64,000 bases of DNA from NCBI RefSeq assembly GCF_036417845.1, contig NC_090011.1, positions 2,252,726 to 2,316,725 on the forward strand, read 5' to 3'. Position 1 is the stretch's first letter; every line of letters starts with the position of its first letter. Shown here piece by piece: positions 1 to 11,240 of the stretch. Source of the DNA: Apteryx mantelli (lineage: Eukaryota > Chordata > Aves > Apterygiformes > Apterygidae). The notes under the pieces were generated by a model that saw only the letters and a list, made by a program, of their open reading frames with translations, searched no databases and had not been told where the DNA came from. The position numbers and the translations under genes are program-made.

Positions 1-3000
1 GATGTTGCGGATGGTCTCGTAGTCGTACTGCTCCGCCGGCACCTCGTCCGCCCTGCGGCCCCGCGACCGTCGCTGCGGCGTCTGGGCGCCCGGAGCCCCC
101 CCCACGCCCCCCAGGTAACCCCCGCTGTGCCCCACTCCCTCCCCCGGATCCCCCCGGGACCCAGGCGCCCCCAATTCCCCCCTCCCAGACCCACAGACCC
201 ACCGGGACCCAGGCGCCCCCAATTCCCCCCTCCCAGACCCACAGACCCCCAGGGACCCAGGTGTCCGGGGCCCCCAATTCCCCCCCTCCCAGACCCACAG
301 ACCCCCCCAGGGACCCAGGTGTCCGGGGGCCCCCAATTCCCCCCCCCCCAGACCCACAGCCCCCAAGGGACCCAGGCGTCTGGTTGCCACCCCCCCCCCC
401 AGGAGGGGCCCAGGCGTCCGGGTGCCCCACTCCCACCCCCCACAAACCCCCAGGGGCCCAGGTGTCCGGGTGCCCCCCACTCCCGCCCCCCTCAGACCCA
501 CAGTCCCCAGGGACCCAGGCGTCCGGGGGCCCCCAATTCCCACCCCCCTCAGACCCACAGCCCCCAGGGACCCAGGCGTCCGGTTGCCGCCCCCAGGAGG
601 GGCCCAGGCGTCCGGGTGCCCCATTCCCACCCCCCACAGTCCCACAGACCCCCAGGGGCCCAGGTGTCCGGGTGCCCCCCACTCCCGCCCCCCTCAGACC
701 CACAGTCCCCAGGGACCCAGGCGTCCGGTTGCCGCCCCCAGGAGGGGCCCAGGCGTCCGGGTGCCCCATTCCCACCCCCCTCAGACCCACAGCCCCCAGG
801 GACCCAGGCGTCCGGTTGCCGCCCCCAGGAGGGGCCCAGGTGTCCGGGTGCCCCCCACTCCCGCCCCCCTCAGACCCACAGCCCCCAGGGACCCAGGCGT
901 CCGGTTGCCGCCCCCAGGAGGGGCCCAGGCGTCCGGGTGCCCCATTCCCACCCCCCACAGTCCCACAGCCCCAAGGGACCCAGGCGTCCGGTTGCCCCCT
1001 CCTCCCCCCGCCCCCGGGAGGGGCCCCGGCGTCCGGTTGCCCCCCATTCCCACACCCCGGGAGGGGCCCCGGCGCCCGGGCACCTGCGGGGGCGGCGGTA
1101 GGGGGCGGAGGGCCCCATGCCGGGGCGGGGGCGGGCGGCGGGCGGGTAGGCACCGAAGGCGGCGGCGAGGCAGGCGGCCTCGGCGCCCAGCCAGGCCACG
1201 TAGAAGCGCATGCGGAAGGCGAAGAAGACGGGCGCCATGTAGAAGAGGCGCAGCGGCAGCGGGCGGGCGCCGAACGCCGGGCTCCGCACGGCGCCCAGCG
1301 GGAAGAGCCGCGCCGCCGCCTCGCCCAGCGCCCCCAGCGCCGGCGCCGCCCGCACCCGCCCCAGCACCCGCCGCCACGACGCCGCCGGCACCGGCCCCCG
1401 CACCCAGTCCCGGTGCGTCCCGAAGCGGTAGAAGGGGCCTGCCGGGAGCGGCGGCAACGCGGTCGGCTCGGGAGCGACCCGGGCGCCCGGCAGCCTCAGC
1501 CCCGCCATGGAGGGGCCCAGGCGTCCGGGAGGGACCCATGCCACCCCCGAGGGACCCAGGCGTCCAGGGGATTCCTACACCACCCCGGAGGGACCCAGGC
1601 GTCCGGGAGCCTCAGCCCCACCACAAAGGGACCCAGGCGTCCGGGGCTCCACCATGCCCCCACCCTTACTGCCCCCAGAGGACCCAGGCATCCTGGGAGG
1701 GGCCCAGGTGTCCAGGGAGGGGCCCAGGTATCCGGGAGGGGCCCAGGCATCCGGGTAGGGGCCCAGGTGTCCGGGAGGGGCCCAGGCATCCTGGGAGGGG
1801 CCCAGGTGTCCGGGAGGGGCCCAGGTGTCCCAGGAGGGGCCCAGGCGTCCCAGGAGGGGCCCACGTGTCTGGGAGGGGCCCAGGTGTCCCAGGAGGGACC
1901 CAGGTGTCTGGGAGGGACCCAGGTGTCCGGGAAGGGGCCCAGGCGTCCCAGGAGGGGCCCACGTGTCTGGGAGGGACCCAGGTGTCCGGGAGGGACCCAG
2001 GTGTCTGGGAGGGGCCCAGGTGTCCCAGGAGGGGCCCAGGTGTCCCAGGAGGGGCCCAGGCGTCCGGGAGGGGCCCAGGTGTCCAGGGAGGGGCCCAGGT
2101 GTCCGGGAGGGGCCCTGGTGTCTGGGAGGGGCCCAGGTGTCCGGGAGGGGCCCAGGCATCTGGGGAGGGGCCCAGGTGTCCCGGGAGGGGCCCAGGCGTC
2201 CGGGAGGGGCCCTGGTGTCTGGGAGGGACCCAGGTGTCCGGGAGGGGCCCAGGCATCTGGGGAGGGGCCCAGGTGTCCCGGGAGGGGCCCAGGTGTCCGG
2301 GAGGGGCCCTGGTGTCTGGGAGGGACCCAGGTGTCTGGGAGGGGCCCAGGTGTCTGGGAGGGACCCAGGTGTCCATGAGGGACCCAGGTGTCCAGGAGGG
2401 GCCCAGGTGTCCGGGAAGGGACCCAGGTGTCTGGGAGGGGCCCAGGTGTCCGGGAGGGGCCCTGGTGTCTGGGAGGGACCCAGGTGTCCGGGAGGGGCCC
2501 AGGCATCTGGGGAGGGGCCCAGGTGTCCCGGGAGGGGCCCAGGCGTCCGGGCGCACCTGTCAGCAGCCCCAGGTAGCAGTAGCTGTAGCACAGGATCTCC
2601 AGCAGCCCCGGACAGGCCTCGAGGGAGCCAATGGGGGGCTCCGGCCGGCCCGATGTCACTTCCTGCGGCGGGGGCGGCGCCTCGCTCAGCTCCTGCACGT
2701 CACTGGCCAGGCTCACCATCTGGGGGGGCGGGGCCAAGCGGGGTGAGTCCTGCTGGCCCCACCCCTTATCGCAGCTGCACCCTTGCTAGCCCCGCCCCAA
2801 GCAAACCAGCCCTGCCCCCTGCCTGTTGGCCACACCCCCAGCCACACCCATTCCCATGGCCCTGCCCCCAACATGGCCTCCCCCCGCTGGCCCCACCCCC
2901 AGGGCCTGCTGGCCCCTCCCCCAGGGCCCCACCCTGCCCCAGGGCCTCCCCCTCCCCATGCCCCCAGCCTGGTTACTGCCCCCCCCCCCCCGAGCTGCCC

Positions 3001-5511
3001 CGCTGCCCCCAGCCCCCCCGATGCCCCTGGCGCCCCCCCCCCAGATCCCCCCAATGCCCCTGCCCCTCCCCAATGCCCCTGGCTCCCCTTGATGCCCCTC
3101 TCCCCCCCCCCCACAAGCTCGTGCCCCCCCCCGATGTCCCTGTCCCCCTGATGTCCCCCCCCCCCCAGACGCCCCCCCACCTTGAGGGTGAGCAGCAGCT
3201 GCAGGGCGTTGGCGTAGGGCGGCGGCTCCGGCAGCCCCCAGGCCGCGGCCGTGCGGAAGAGCAGCAGGTACCCGAAGGTCCAGGCCATGGCGGCCGCCCT
3301 GCACCGCCTGGGGGGGGGGGGGAGAAATGGGACACTGCCCACAATGCACTGGGGCAATGGGACCAATCCCACAATGCAGCGGGGCACCCACTGGTGCCAA
3401 CCTACTGTGTGCGGGGGGGGGGGGGACCAATCCCACCATGCACTGGGGCACCTGCCCACACCGCCCCCAAAATGCACTGGGGCACCTAAAGCAATCCCAT
3501 GATGCACCAGGGCAACTGAACCACTCCCACCATGCACTGGGGCACCCGCTCATGCCAACCCATGATGCACCAGGGTGACCAAACTGATCCCATGATGCAC
3601 TGGGGCAGCCAAAGCAATCCCACCATGCACTGGGGCACCCACTCATGCCAACCCACAATGCACTGGGGCACCTAAAGCAATCCCATGATGCACCAGGGCA
3701 ACTGAACCACTCCCACCATGCACTGGGGCACCCGCTCATGCCAACCCACAATGCACTGCGGTGGCCAAACTGATCCCATGATGCACTGGGGCAGCCAAAG
3801 CAATCCCACCATGCACTGGGGCACCCATTCATGCCAACCCACAATGCACTGGGGCACCTAAAGCAATCCCATGATGCACTGGGGTGACCAAACCAATCCC
3901 ACAATGCAGTGGGGTGCCCCAGCTAGGCCCATGATGCACTGGGGGGGAACCAAGCCAATCCCATAGTGCACTGGGGCACCTGTTCTCACCAAGCCACAGT
4001 GCACTGGGGCATCCTAACCAATCCCACAATGCACTGGGGCATCTGAACCATCCCAGAATGCACTGGGGCACCCTAAGCAATTCCAGAATACACTGGGGCA
4101 CCCCCTGCCCTGCATTCCCCCCCCTCCAATCCCACAATGCCCTGCAGGCAGCACTCATGCCAACTCCCAGAGTGCATTGCGCCATCCCCACGCCTCCCCC
4201 GCCCCCCAGGAACTCCCATAATGCCTCACTGCCCCCCCCAACTTCCCATATGGCTTCCACCAGCCCCCCCCGTTCCCCCCCCCCCCCATCCGGGCCATGG
4301 CGCAATAACGAGCCTGGCCGGCTTGACGAGCCCTGAACCCCCCCCTTGACCCACAGGAGGGGACCCCAGTGTCCGAGCGCGGAGCCAGGCGCCCCCCCGG
4401 GGCCCAGGTGTCCCCCCCCCCCCCCGTTGGGGGCCCAGGCGTCCGGCGCACCTGGGGGCGAGGTGCAGCAGGACCCAGGTGCCCAGCACGGTGAGCAGCG
4501 AGTGCAGCACGTGGGGGCCGCAGGTGACCAGCGCCAGGACCAGCCCCGCCGCCGCCCCCCCCAGCTGCCGGGCCCGGGGGCCTGGGGAGGTAAATTGGGG
4601 GGGGGGGGGGTTTAGCACTTGGGGGGGGGGGCATGATCCCCAACCTGCCCCCCCCCCAAAACCCCTCACTGCCCCATGGCAGCCCCAGACCCCCCAAGGG
4701 GCTCAAGAACCCCCTAAGACCCCCCCATACTGCCCCATAGCGTGACCCTTCCCTCGTTATTACCCTCCCAGATACCCCCGTGACCCCAATATTGCCCCAT
4801 AGCATGATTCTCTCCTCATTATTGCCCCCAAATACCCCCACAGCCCCCTATATCACCCCATAGCATGAACCTCTCCTCATTATTTCTCTCCAGATACCCC
4901 CCTATAGCTTCCCATACTGCCCCATAGCATGTGCCCCCCCATTTTACCCCCCAGATACCCCCCACATACTGCCCCATAACATGATCATGCCCTCATTATT
5001 GCCCCCCAGATACCCCCGTGACCCCCATATTGCCCCATAGCGTGACCCTCCCCTCATTATTTCTCTCCAGGTGCCCCCTATAGCCCCTATACTGCCCCAT
5101 AGCATGCGCCCCCCCCCATTATTACTCCTGATCCCCCCATAGCCCTACATATTGCCCTGTAGCATGATTTTTCCTTCATTATTGCCCCCCAGATTCCCCA
5201 TATATTGCCTGTAGCATTAGCCCCCCCCCTTTATTGCCCCCCCAGATAGCCCCCCCACAGTCCCACAGCATGAGCCCCCCCCACAACTGCCCCACATATT
5301 GCCCCACAGCATAAGCCCTGCCCGTTATTGCCCTCCCAGATATTCCCACCCCCCGTAGCCCCACATTTTGCCCCATAGCATCCCCCCCATCAATTGCCCC
5401 ACATATTGCCCCCCCCCCCTTCCAGCCCCGCTCACCGCGGCCCTTGAAGGCGAAGCCGAGCGGGATGGAGCCCAGCAGCACGGCCAGGTACGTGAGCTCC
5501 TCCGGGGTCAT
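1..5511 (-). CDS. MBOAT7: MBOAT7 (lysophosphatidylinositol acyltransferase 1), 5' part, exons 1-6
   Basis: Multipass ER enzyme of the MBOAT family that transfers arachidonoyl from acyl-CoA to lysophosphatidylinositol. Exons by splice sites and phase: 5436-5511 (ATG 5509-5511; begins MTPEELTYLAVLLGSIPLGF), 4452-4581 (LVTCGPHVLHSLLTVLGTW), 3181-3307 (AWTFGYLLLFR, ANALQLLLTLK), 2557-2719 (VSLASDVQEL, LCYSYCYLGLLTG), 1084-1438 (GPFYRFGTHRDWV, RLFYMAPVFFAFRMRFYVAW) and 1-52 (EQYDYETIRNI). The six exons join in phase without a stop, giving about 301 residues, collinear with human MBOAT7 (about 472 aa). The catalytic Asn/His region lies beyond the left edge. Introns 1, 2, 4 and 5 are minisatellites. 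TSEN34 lies head to head, as in human. Identity is very secure; the exon 6 acceptor was chosen because only it keeps phase. Confidence 0.96.
113..1080. repeat. MBOAT7 intron 5 minisatellite
   Basis: Degenerate tandem array whose core is CCCAGGCGTCCGG followed by a C-rich stretch with 'cagacccacagcccc'. Unit boundaries vary, roughly 55-120 bp. Long open frames here are low-complexity artefacts of a stop-poor repeat. Confidence 0.85.
1510..2550. repeat. MBOAT7 intron 4 minisatellite, about 19-bp unit
   Basis: Around fifty head-to-tail copies of a unit close to GGGAGGGGCCCAGGTGTCC, sharing the GGCCCAGG(C/T)GTCC core with the intron 5 array. The array runs nearly to the exon 4 donor at 2556. Confidence 0.9.
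2740..3180. other. MBOAT7 intron 3
   Basis: C-rich intron sequence with short runs of 'ccccagggcc' and 'gatgcccctg'. I see no gene and no long regular array. Confidence 0.6.
3320..4140. repeat. MBOAT7 intron 2 minisatellite
   Basis: Tandem units of about 30-35 bp around the core ATGCACTGGGGCA. Higher-order copies of roughly 185 bp are visible between about 3480 and 3860, where a run of several units is repeated almost unchanged. Confidence 0.85.
4680..5400. repeat. MBOAT7 intron 1 minisatellite
   Basis: Units of roughly 60 bp containing 'ccccatagcatga', 'cctcattattgcccc' and 'cagatacccc'. It is more AT-rich than most of the window. Confidence 0.8.
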
Positions 5512-6654
5512 GGCGCCGCCGGACGCCTGGGCCCTCCCCACGGGGGGGTCCCGGACGCCTGGGTCCCCTGCAGCGGCCTGGGGGGGGGTCACCGGGGTCC
5601 CGGACGCCTGGGTCCCCCCCCGGCAGCGCGCACCCGGCAGCGGCAGCGGCGCTTTGGTGCCTGCGGGGGAGGAGTGGGCCCTGGGCGGGGCTTTGCCTCC
5701 GAGGGGGCGGAGCTACAACGAAACCCCGCCCATCGGGGGGAAGGAGCTGGGGGGGGGCGGCAACGAGAGGCGCGTGGGACCGGCCGCAGCCACCGGGCCA
5801 TGGGGGACCCCGAGGTACCGGGGCCGGGGGGGCTCGGGGGAGGGGGGGGCGCTTTAATGGTTTTTTTTGGGGGGGGGGAAATGTCTTTAAAAGGAGTCAC
5901 GAGATCTTTAAAGGGGGGCGTGGCGCGGATTTCGGGGGTGCTTTGATGGATGGTTGCTTAAAAGGGGAGCGGGGTGCGGGAGGGGTCTTTAAAGAAGTAT
6001 CGATGGGGGGGGCTTTAAGAAGAGACAGACTGACTCCTTTAAGGCTTTTTTTTCTGGGGGGGGGGGGACTGATTTAATACGAGAGGGGGCGCGGCTCCTT
6101 TAAGAGGTCGTCGGGGGGGGGCGTGTCTCTTCAGCGCTGCATGGGGCGGCCCTTTTAAAGGGTTTTGGAGAAGGAGGCATTTAATATGAAGGGTGTGCGG
6201 CTCCTTTAAGAAGCCGCGTTGAGGGGCTCCCTGCAACACGGGACGGTGCGGCCCCTTTAAGAGGTTGTGGGCGTGGCGTGGCCTCTTTAAAGGGTTTGAG
6301 AGGGTGGGGCCCACTTAACATGGGGCGCGGCGCCTTTACGAGGCCTCTAGAGCAAGCAGTGGGCCACCCTTGTGGCAACCCCGTGCGGGGGCAGTACCCC
6401 TTTAAGGGGCACTTTCCCATCATCCTCCGGGGAGGCGGGAAACGAGGGTTTAAAAGGGGGGCGTGGCCGCCTAAAAGGGGCGGAGCCCCGCCAGCCCTCG
6501 CGCGGGGGACGGAGGGAAGGGTGGAGCCTTGCGGCGCGGGGCCCCGCCCCTCCTGGAGGACCGTCCCATAGTGCCCCGCGGCGCGCGTGCGCGGTGTGCG
6601 TGTGCGTTGGCTCCCAGAAGCCTGCGCGGCGGCGGCGGCGGGAAGGGGCTCAAA
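5512..6654. promoter_or_regulatory. Bidirectional MBOAT7/TSEN34 promoter region
   Basis: The start codons of MBOAT7 (minus, 5511) and TSEN34 (plus, 6655) face away from each other across 1.14 kb. From about 5880 to 6480 the spacer holds a dozen or so spaced copies of a TTTAAA or TTTAAG core in G-rich context, such as 'ccctttaaag' and 'cctttaagagg'. The interval 6480-6654 is CpG-dense. Human MBOAT7 and TSEN34 are also divergent neighbours. No TATA box with correct spacing is obvious for either gene. Confidence 0.7.
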
Positions 6655-9600
6655 ATGGCGGCGGGGGAGCGGGACGGCGGCGCCGCGCGCTCCGCGGGGC
6701 CCCCTCGGAGCCCCCCGGAGCCTCCGCTGTGCCCGGGGGGGGGCGGTGAGAGTCCTCCGTGACCCCCCCGGCCCCCCTTGATGCCGCCGTTGCTCCCCCC
6801 AGACCGCCCCGGAGCCGCCGCCGCTGGTGCTGGCGTTGCAGCGCGGCCGGGTGCTGGTGTGGGGGGCGGCGGCGGCGCGGGCGCTGCGGGAGCGGCACCG
6901 CGTCTCGGGGGTGCTGGTGGGGACCCCCCCGCGGCGCGGCGGCGCCCGCGGCCCCCGCCTGCCCCTGCAGCTGCTGCCGGAGGAAGCCCGGCTGCTGGCC
7001 GAGACCGGCGCCGCCGTCCTCGTGCCCCCCCCGGACCCCGGCGAGGGGCCCCCCCCGGTAAGGGGCGGGGCGGGGGCTATGGGGCACCAAGGGGGCCCTG
7101 AGGGAGGTGGGGGGCTCTGACGTGTCACGGGAAGCGATAAGGGAGTGTAGGCGCAATGGGGGGGCTGTGGGGCAACCATGGGGCAGTGGGAGGGCGCGGG
7201 GGGGGGCTGCAGGGCGTCAAGGAGGCATTAAAGGCTTTGGGGGAGCAACAGGGGTTGGGGGGAGCTGTGGGGCATCGGGGGGGCTGATGGGGGCAAGTGG
7301 AGCTGGGGAGGGGGGGGCTGTCCTGCCCCACAGCATGGTGTGGGGGGGAGGATCCCATGGGGCTGCAGTGTTGTTCTATGGGGTGTGGGGATAGCGGGGG
7401 GGGCTGCTGTGTGGTGGGGCAGATCTGTGGGGCAGGAGCCACGTGCAGGGCTGTGGGGCAGCGCTGTGGGGCAGGATCCATAGGCAGAGCACAGAGCAGG
7501 CTATAGGGCAGGGATGTAGGGCAAAGCCGTGGGGCAGAACTGGGCCTAGGCAGCGGGGCAGGATGAGGGTGGGCTGTGGGGCGGCCGTGGGGCAGCTGTG
7601 GGGCAGCGCTACCCCCCGCAGGCGGCGGAGGCCGCGCGCTACGCGGCTGAGCTGGCCCGGAGCTTCGCGGAGCAGCAGGAAGCGGCCGAGGGGCAGCGGC
7701 AGGCCCAGCTCCAGTGCCTGCCCCCCAACCAGCGCCCCACAGGTGGGGGGGGGGCGGAGGGGACTGGGTGCTGTGGGGCTGGGGGGAGGGGGGTGCTGTG
7801 GGGCTGGTGTTGTGGGGCTCTGTGCTCAGGAGTTTGGGTGCTGTGGGGAGCGTTATGGGGCTGGGGGGGGGGGTGCTATTGGGTTGGGTGCCATGGGGCT
7901 GGGGTAGGGGGCAGCTATGGGGCTGGCAGAGGGACTGTGGGGAAGATATCAGGGTGTCTGGGGGTGCCATGGGGCTGGGTGCTGGGTGGGGGAGCTGTGG
8001 GGCTGGGGGAGGAGCTATGGGGCAGATATCAGGGTGTCCATGTGCGCTATGGGGCTGGGTGGTGCAGCAGGGCAGTATCATGGGGGGGATGCTATGGGGC
8101 TGGGGGCTATAGGGTGAGGGGGGTGCTATGGGGCTGACGTAGGGGTGGCTGTGGGGGCTTTGGGGCTGGGTGCCATGGGGCTGGGTGCTGGCTGGGGGAG
8201 CTGTGGGCCTGGGAGGTGCTGTGGGGCAGGGTGTTGGGGGAGCTATGGGGCTGGGTGCTGTGGGGCTGGGTGCTATGGGGCTGGGTGGGCACCGTGGGGC
8301 TGGTTCCTGGGGGAGCTATGGGGCTGGGTGCCGTGGGGCTGGGTGCTGGGGGGGAGCTATGGGCTTGGGCGGGCGCCGTGGGGCTGGGCGGGCGCCGTGG
8401 GGCGCCCCACACGCCGCTCCCCGCCCCGCAGGCGCCCCCGCCGCGGCGCTGCCCCCCCGGGCGCTGCTGGTGCAGCTCCCCACGGCGCGGGGGGCCCCCC
8501 CGGCGCCGCCCCCCGGCCCCCCGGACTGGGGCCGCCCCGCGCCCCACTGGCCCCACGGCGGCCGCCCCCGGCACGAGCGCCGCTACCGCGTCTACCGCGA
8601 CCTCTGGGCCCGCGGCTTCCACCTCACCGGCGGCGCCAAGTTCGGCGGCGACTTCCTCGTCTACCCCGGTGAGCCGCCGGGGGGCGGGGAGGGGGCAGGC
8701 TGCCGTGGGGCGGGAGGGGGGCAGGCTGCCGTGGGGCAGGGAGGGGGCAGGTCGCCGGGGGGCGGGGAAGGAAGGGGGCGGCCGTGGGGCGGGGAAGGAA
8801 GGGGGCTGCTGTGGGGCAGGGAGGGGAACAGGTTGTTGTGGGGCGGGGGGGGGGTGGGCTGCTGTGGGGCAGAAGGGGGTGCCATGGGACAGGGAAGGAA
8901 GGGGGCTGCTGTGGGGTGGGAGGGGGCAGGTCACCGTGGGGCAGGAGGGGGCTGCTGCCGTGGGGCAGGAAATGAAGGGGGTGGCTGTGGGGCAGGAGGG
9001 GGCAGGTCGCCGTGGGGTGGGGAGGGTGCCATGGGGCAGGGAAGGAAGAGGGCTGCTGTGGGGCAGGGAGGGGGACAGGTTGCTGTGGGGCAGGGAGGGA
9101 GGAGTGGGCCGCTGTGGGGCAGAAGGGGGTGCCATGGGGCAGGGAAGGAAGGGAGCGGCTGTGCGGCAGGAGGGGAGTGGGCTGCCGTGGGGCAGGGATG
9201 TGTGGGGTGGGCTAACAGGCAGGGGGAGATGAAGGGAGACGGGAGGATGTGGGGCGGGAGCAGCTGAAGGGCGTCAGGGTGATGGGGGGCAGCAGCGCGT
9301 GGGGCAGAAGACGCCGCTGTGGGGCAGGGGGAGGCAGGATGCTGGGGGGCAGGAGGAGGTGGGGGGGGCAGGACGTGGGGGGGGAGTGGTTCTGTTGGGG
9401 GGCGGCCGTGGGGCGCTGGGGGGCAGAGGGGGCTGTAGGGGAGGCCCTGGGGCAGTATGGGGTGTCTGTGGGGCGGGGGGGGCCGGGGGGCAGTTGGGGG
9501 GCGCTAGGGGGCAGCCTCGACCCCCCCCAGGCCCCCCGGAGCGGTTCCACGCGGCGGCCGTGGGAAGGGGGCAGTAGGGTGCTATGGGGCGGCTGTAGGG

Positions 9601-10240
9601 CAGGGAGGGGCGCTATGGGGCAGCCGTGGGGTGCCGTGGGGCAGAGCTGACCCCCCCCCGCCCCCCCCCCAGAGCGGTTCCACGCGGCGGCCGTGGGAAG
9701 GGGGCAGTAGGGTGCTATGGGGCGGCTGTAGGGCAGGGAGGGGCGCTGTGGGGCAGCCGTGGGGCAGAGCTGACCCCCCCCGCCCCCCCCAGGCCCCCCG
9801 GAGCGGTTCCACGCGGCGGCCGTGGGAAGGGGGCAGTAGGGTGCTATGGGGCGGCTGTAGAGCAGGGAGGGGCGCTATGGGGCAGCCGTGGGGTGCCGTG
9901 GGGCAGAGCTGACCCCCCCCCCCGCCCCCCCCCAGAGCGGTTCCACGCGGCGGCCGTGGGAAGGGGGCAGTAGGGTGCTATGGGGCGGCTGTAGGGCAGG
10001 GAGGGGCGCTATGGGGCAGCCGTGGGGCAGAGCTGACCCCCCCCGCCCCCCCCAGGCCCCCCGGAGCGGTTCCACGCGGCGGCCGTGGCCCTGTGCCCCC
10101 CCCCGGGGGCCCCCCTGGCGCTGGGGGCCCTGGTGGCGGCCGCCCGGCTCGGCACCCACGTGCGCAAGACGCTGCTGCTGTGCGCCGCCCCCGCGGGGGG
10201 GGCCCCGGCCTACACCTCCCTGCAGTGGGGCCCGCCCTGA
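6655..10240 (+). CDS. TSEN34: TSEN34 (tRNA-splicing endonuclease catalytic subunit)
   Basis: Nuclear subunit of the TSEN complex that cuts the 3' splice site of intron-containing pre-tRNAs. Exons: 6655-6745 (start MAAGERDGG, least certain), 6803-7057 (LQRGRVLVWG, LLPEEARLLAETGA), 7622-7742 (acidic/Gln linker), 8432-8668 (RALLVQLPTAR, DLWARGFHLTGGAKFGGDF) and 10056-10240 (RFHAAAV, GTHVRKTLLLC, YTSLQWGP, stop 10238-10240). The expected catalytic triad is visible: Tyr in FLVYPG at the end of exon 4, His in RFHA and Lys in VRKTLLL in exon 5. Exons 2-5 join cleanly (265 aa). Exon 1 meets exon 2 one base out of phase inside a run of G, so the N terminus is unreliable. Exon 5 is preceded by four truncated copies of its own 5' end. 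Confidence 0.93.
7130..8420. repeat. TSEN34 introns 2 and 3, simple G-rich repeats
   Basis: On either side of exon 3 the introns are loose repeats of 'tgtggggctggg' and 'tgtggggcag'. No additional exon is seen. Confidence 0.75.
8690..9190. repeat. TSEN34 intron 4 minisatellite
   Basis: Tandem units of about 35 bp with 'ggggcagggaaggaaggggg' and 'ctgctgtggggcagg'. The following 9190-9520 is G-rich without a regular unit. Confidence 0.8.
9525..10055 (+). repeat. TSEN34 exon 5 acceptor array (4 truncated copies, alternating types)
   Basis: Four copies, starting near 9531, 9673, 9793 and 9936, each hold a pyrimidine tract, an AG and the first 20-30 bases of exon 5 (through 'cacgcggcggccgtgg'), then diverge into intron sequence. 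Copies 1 and 3 have 'aggccccccggagcgg' like the true exon at 10056. Copies 2 and 4 lack 'gccccccg' and read 'ccagagcgg'. Units alternate between about 140 and 120 bp, so the array including the real exon is ABABA. Confidence 0.92.
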
Positions 10241-10299
10241 CCCACGGCGACACCGACCCACGGCGACCCACGGAGGCACCGCGACCCACAGCACTCACG

Positions 10300-10515
10300 C
10301 GTGCAGGACGCTGCTGCTCTGTGCCACCCCCGCGGGGGGGGGGGGGGGGGGGAGCCTGCACCTCCCTGCAATGGGGCCTCTCCTGACCCACAGCCCCGAC
10401 CCACAGCGACACCGACCCACAGTGACCCACAGCACTCACATGTGCAGGACGCTGCTGCTCTGCACCACCCTCGACTTCCCCCCCCTCCCCCCGCAGTAGG
10501 GCCCGCCCTGACCCA
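10300..10515 (+). repeat. Two copies of the TSEN34 exon 5 3' end in its 3' UTR
   Basis: After the stop at 10240, the segment 'acgctgctgctctg' to 'tgacccacag' recurs at about 10308-10390 and 10447-10515. These are degenerate copies of the last coding stretch, stop codon and adjacent UTR. Confidence 0.85.
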
Positions 10516-10834
10516 CAGCAGCTCTGGACCTGCAGCACCGTGACCCACGGCGGCCCTGACCCACGGCGACCTGACACACTCGATGGGGGGTTGTTGTCAC
10601 CTACAGCCCCCTCCAGTATGTGTGTGGGGTGTGTGTGTGTGTCTGCCTTGACCCACGGGGGGCCCCCCCCCCCCCCCCAACATCTGGACCCACAGTGCTA
10701 TAACGCACAGCACATCCTGCCCCCCCCCCCACCAGGCCCAGCCTGCACTGCCAGGGCCCCACAGCCATGGGGCAGCTCCCCCCCCCCCAAGCTATGGGGC
10801 AGGAACTGGAACCCCCCCAGTTTCATCTCTTCTT

Positions 10835-10840
10835 TTTAAT
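10835..10840 (-). terminator. GRWD1 poly(A) signal ATTAAA
   Basis: On the minus strand the same patch reads ATTAAA, the common variant signal, about 400 bases after the GRWD1 stop. It overlaps the plus-strand signal by three bases. Confidence 0.6.
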
Positions 10841-10843
10841 AAA
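10838..10843 (+). terminator. TSEN34 poly(A) signal AATAAA
   Basis: Canonical AATAAA about 600 bases after the TSEN34 stop, in the only A/T-rich patch of the intergenic region. Confidence 0.8.
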
Positions 10844-11240
10844 AACTTTACTGAGACAAAAACAAATTGGGGGGGGGGGTCAGTGCCCCCCCCATGGGAA
10901 ACCCCATCACTTTGGGGGGGGTCACCGCGAGCAACCAACTGCCCCTTGGGGAGCAGGAGGCCTGTGCCCCCAACACCCTCCCGGGGGGGGGGGGGGGTCA
11001 CACCCCATTGACCCCCCCCAAGGGGATGGACCAGCCCATCTGGACTGGAGGGGGGGGTTGGGCACCCCCAATTCCACCCCCCAATAGCAGCCATTTGTGG
11101 GGGGGGGGAAGAGAAACCCCCTGATACCCCCCCCCCCCAAAAACAGGGGAGGTGTGTCCAGCCATGGAGGGCCTCAATGGAGGGGAATCCCCACCCCAGA
11201 GCCCCCATTTGGGGCCCCCCCATGCTCCCCCCCCAGCCCC

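Noticed and set aside
127-2746. Long Pro/Gly-rich frames over the MBOAT7 introns
   Set aside because: They are translations of an intronic minisatellite between confirmed exons, with no start context or conservation.
6827-7120. TSEN34 start inside exon 2
   Set aside because: No ATG exists there in the coding frame. The ATG at 6655 in the upstream exon is preferred despite the phase slip.
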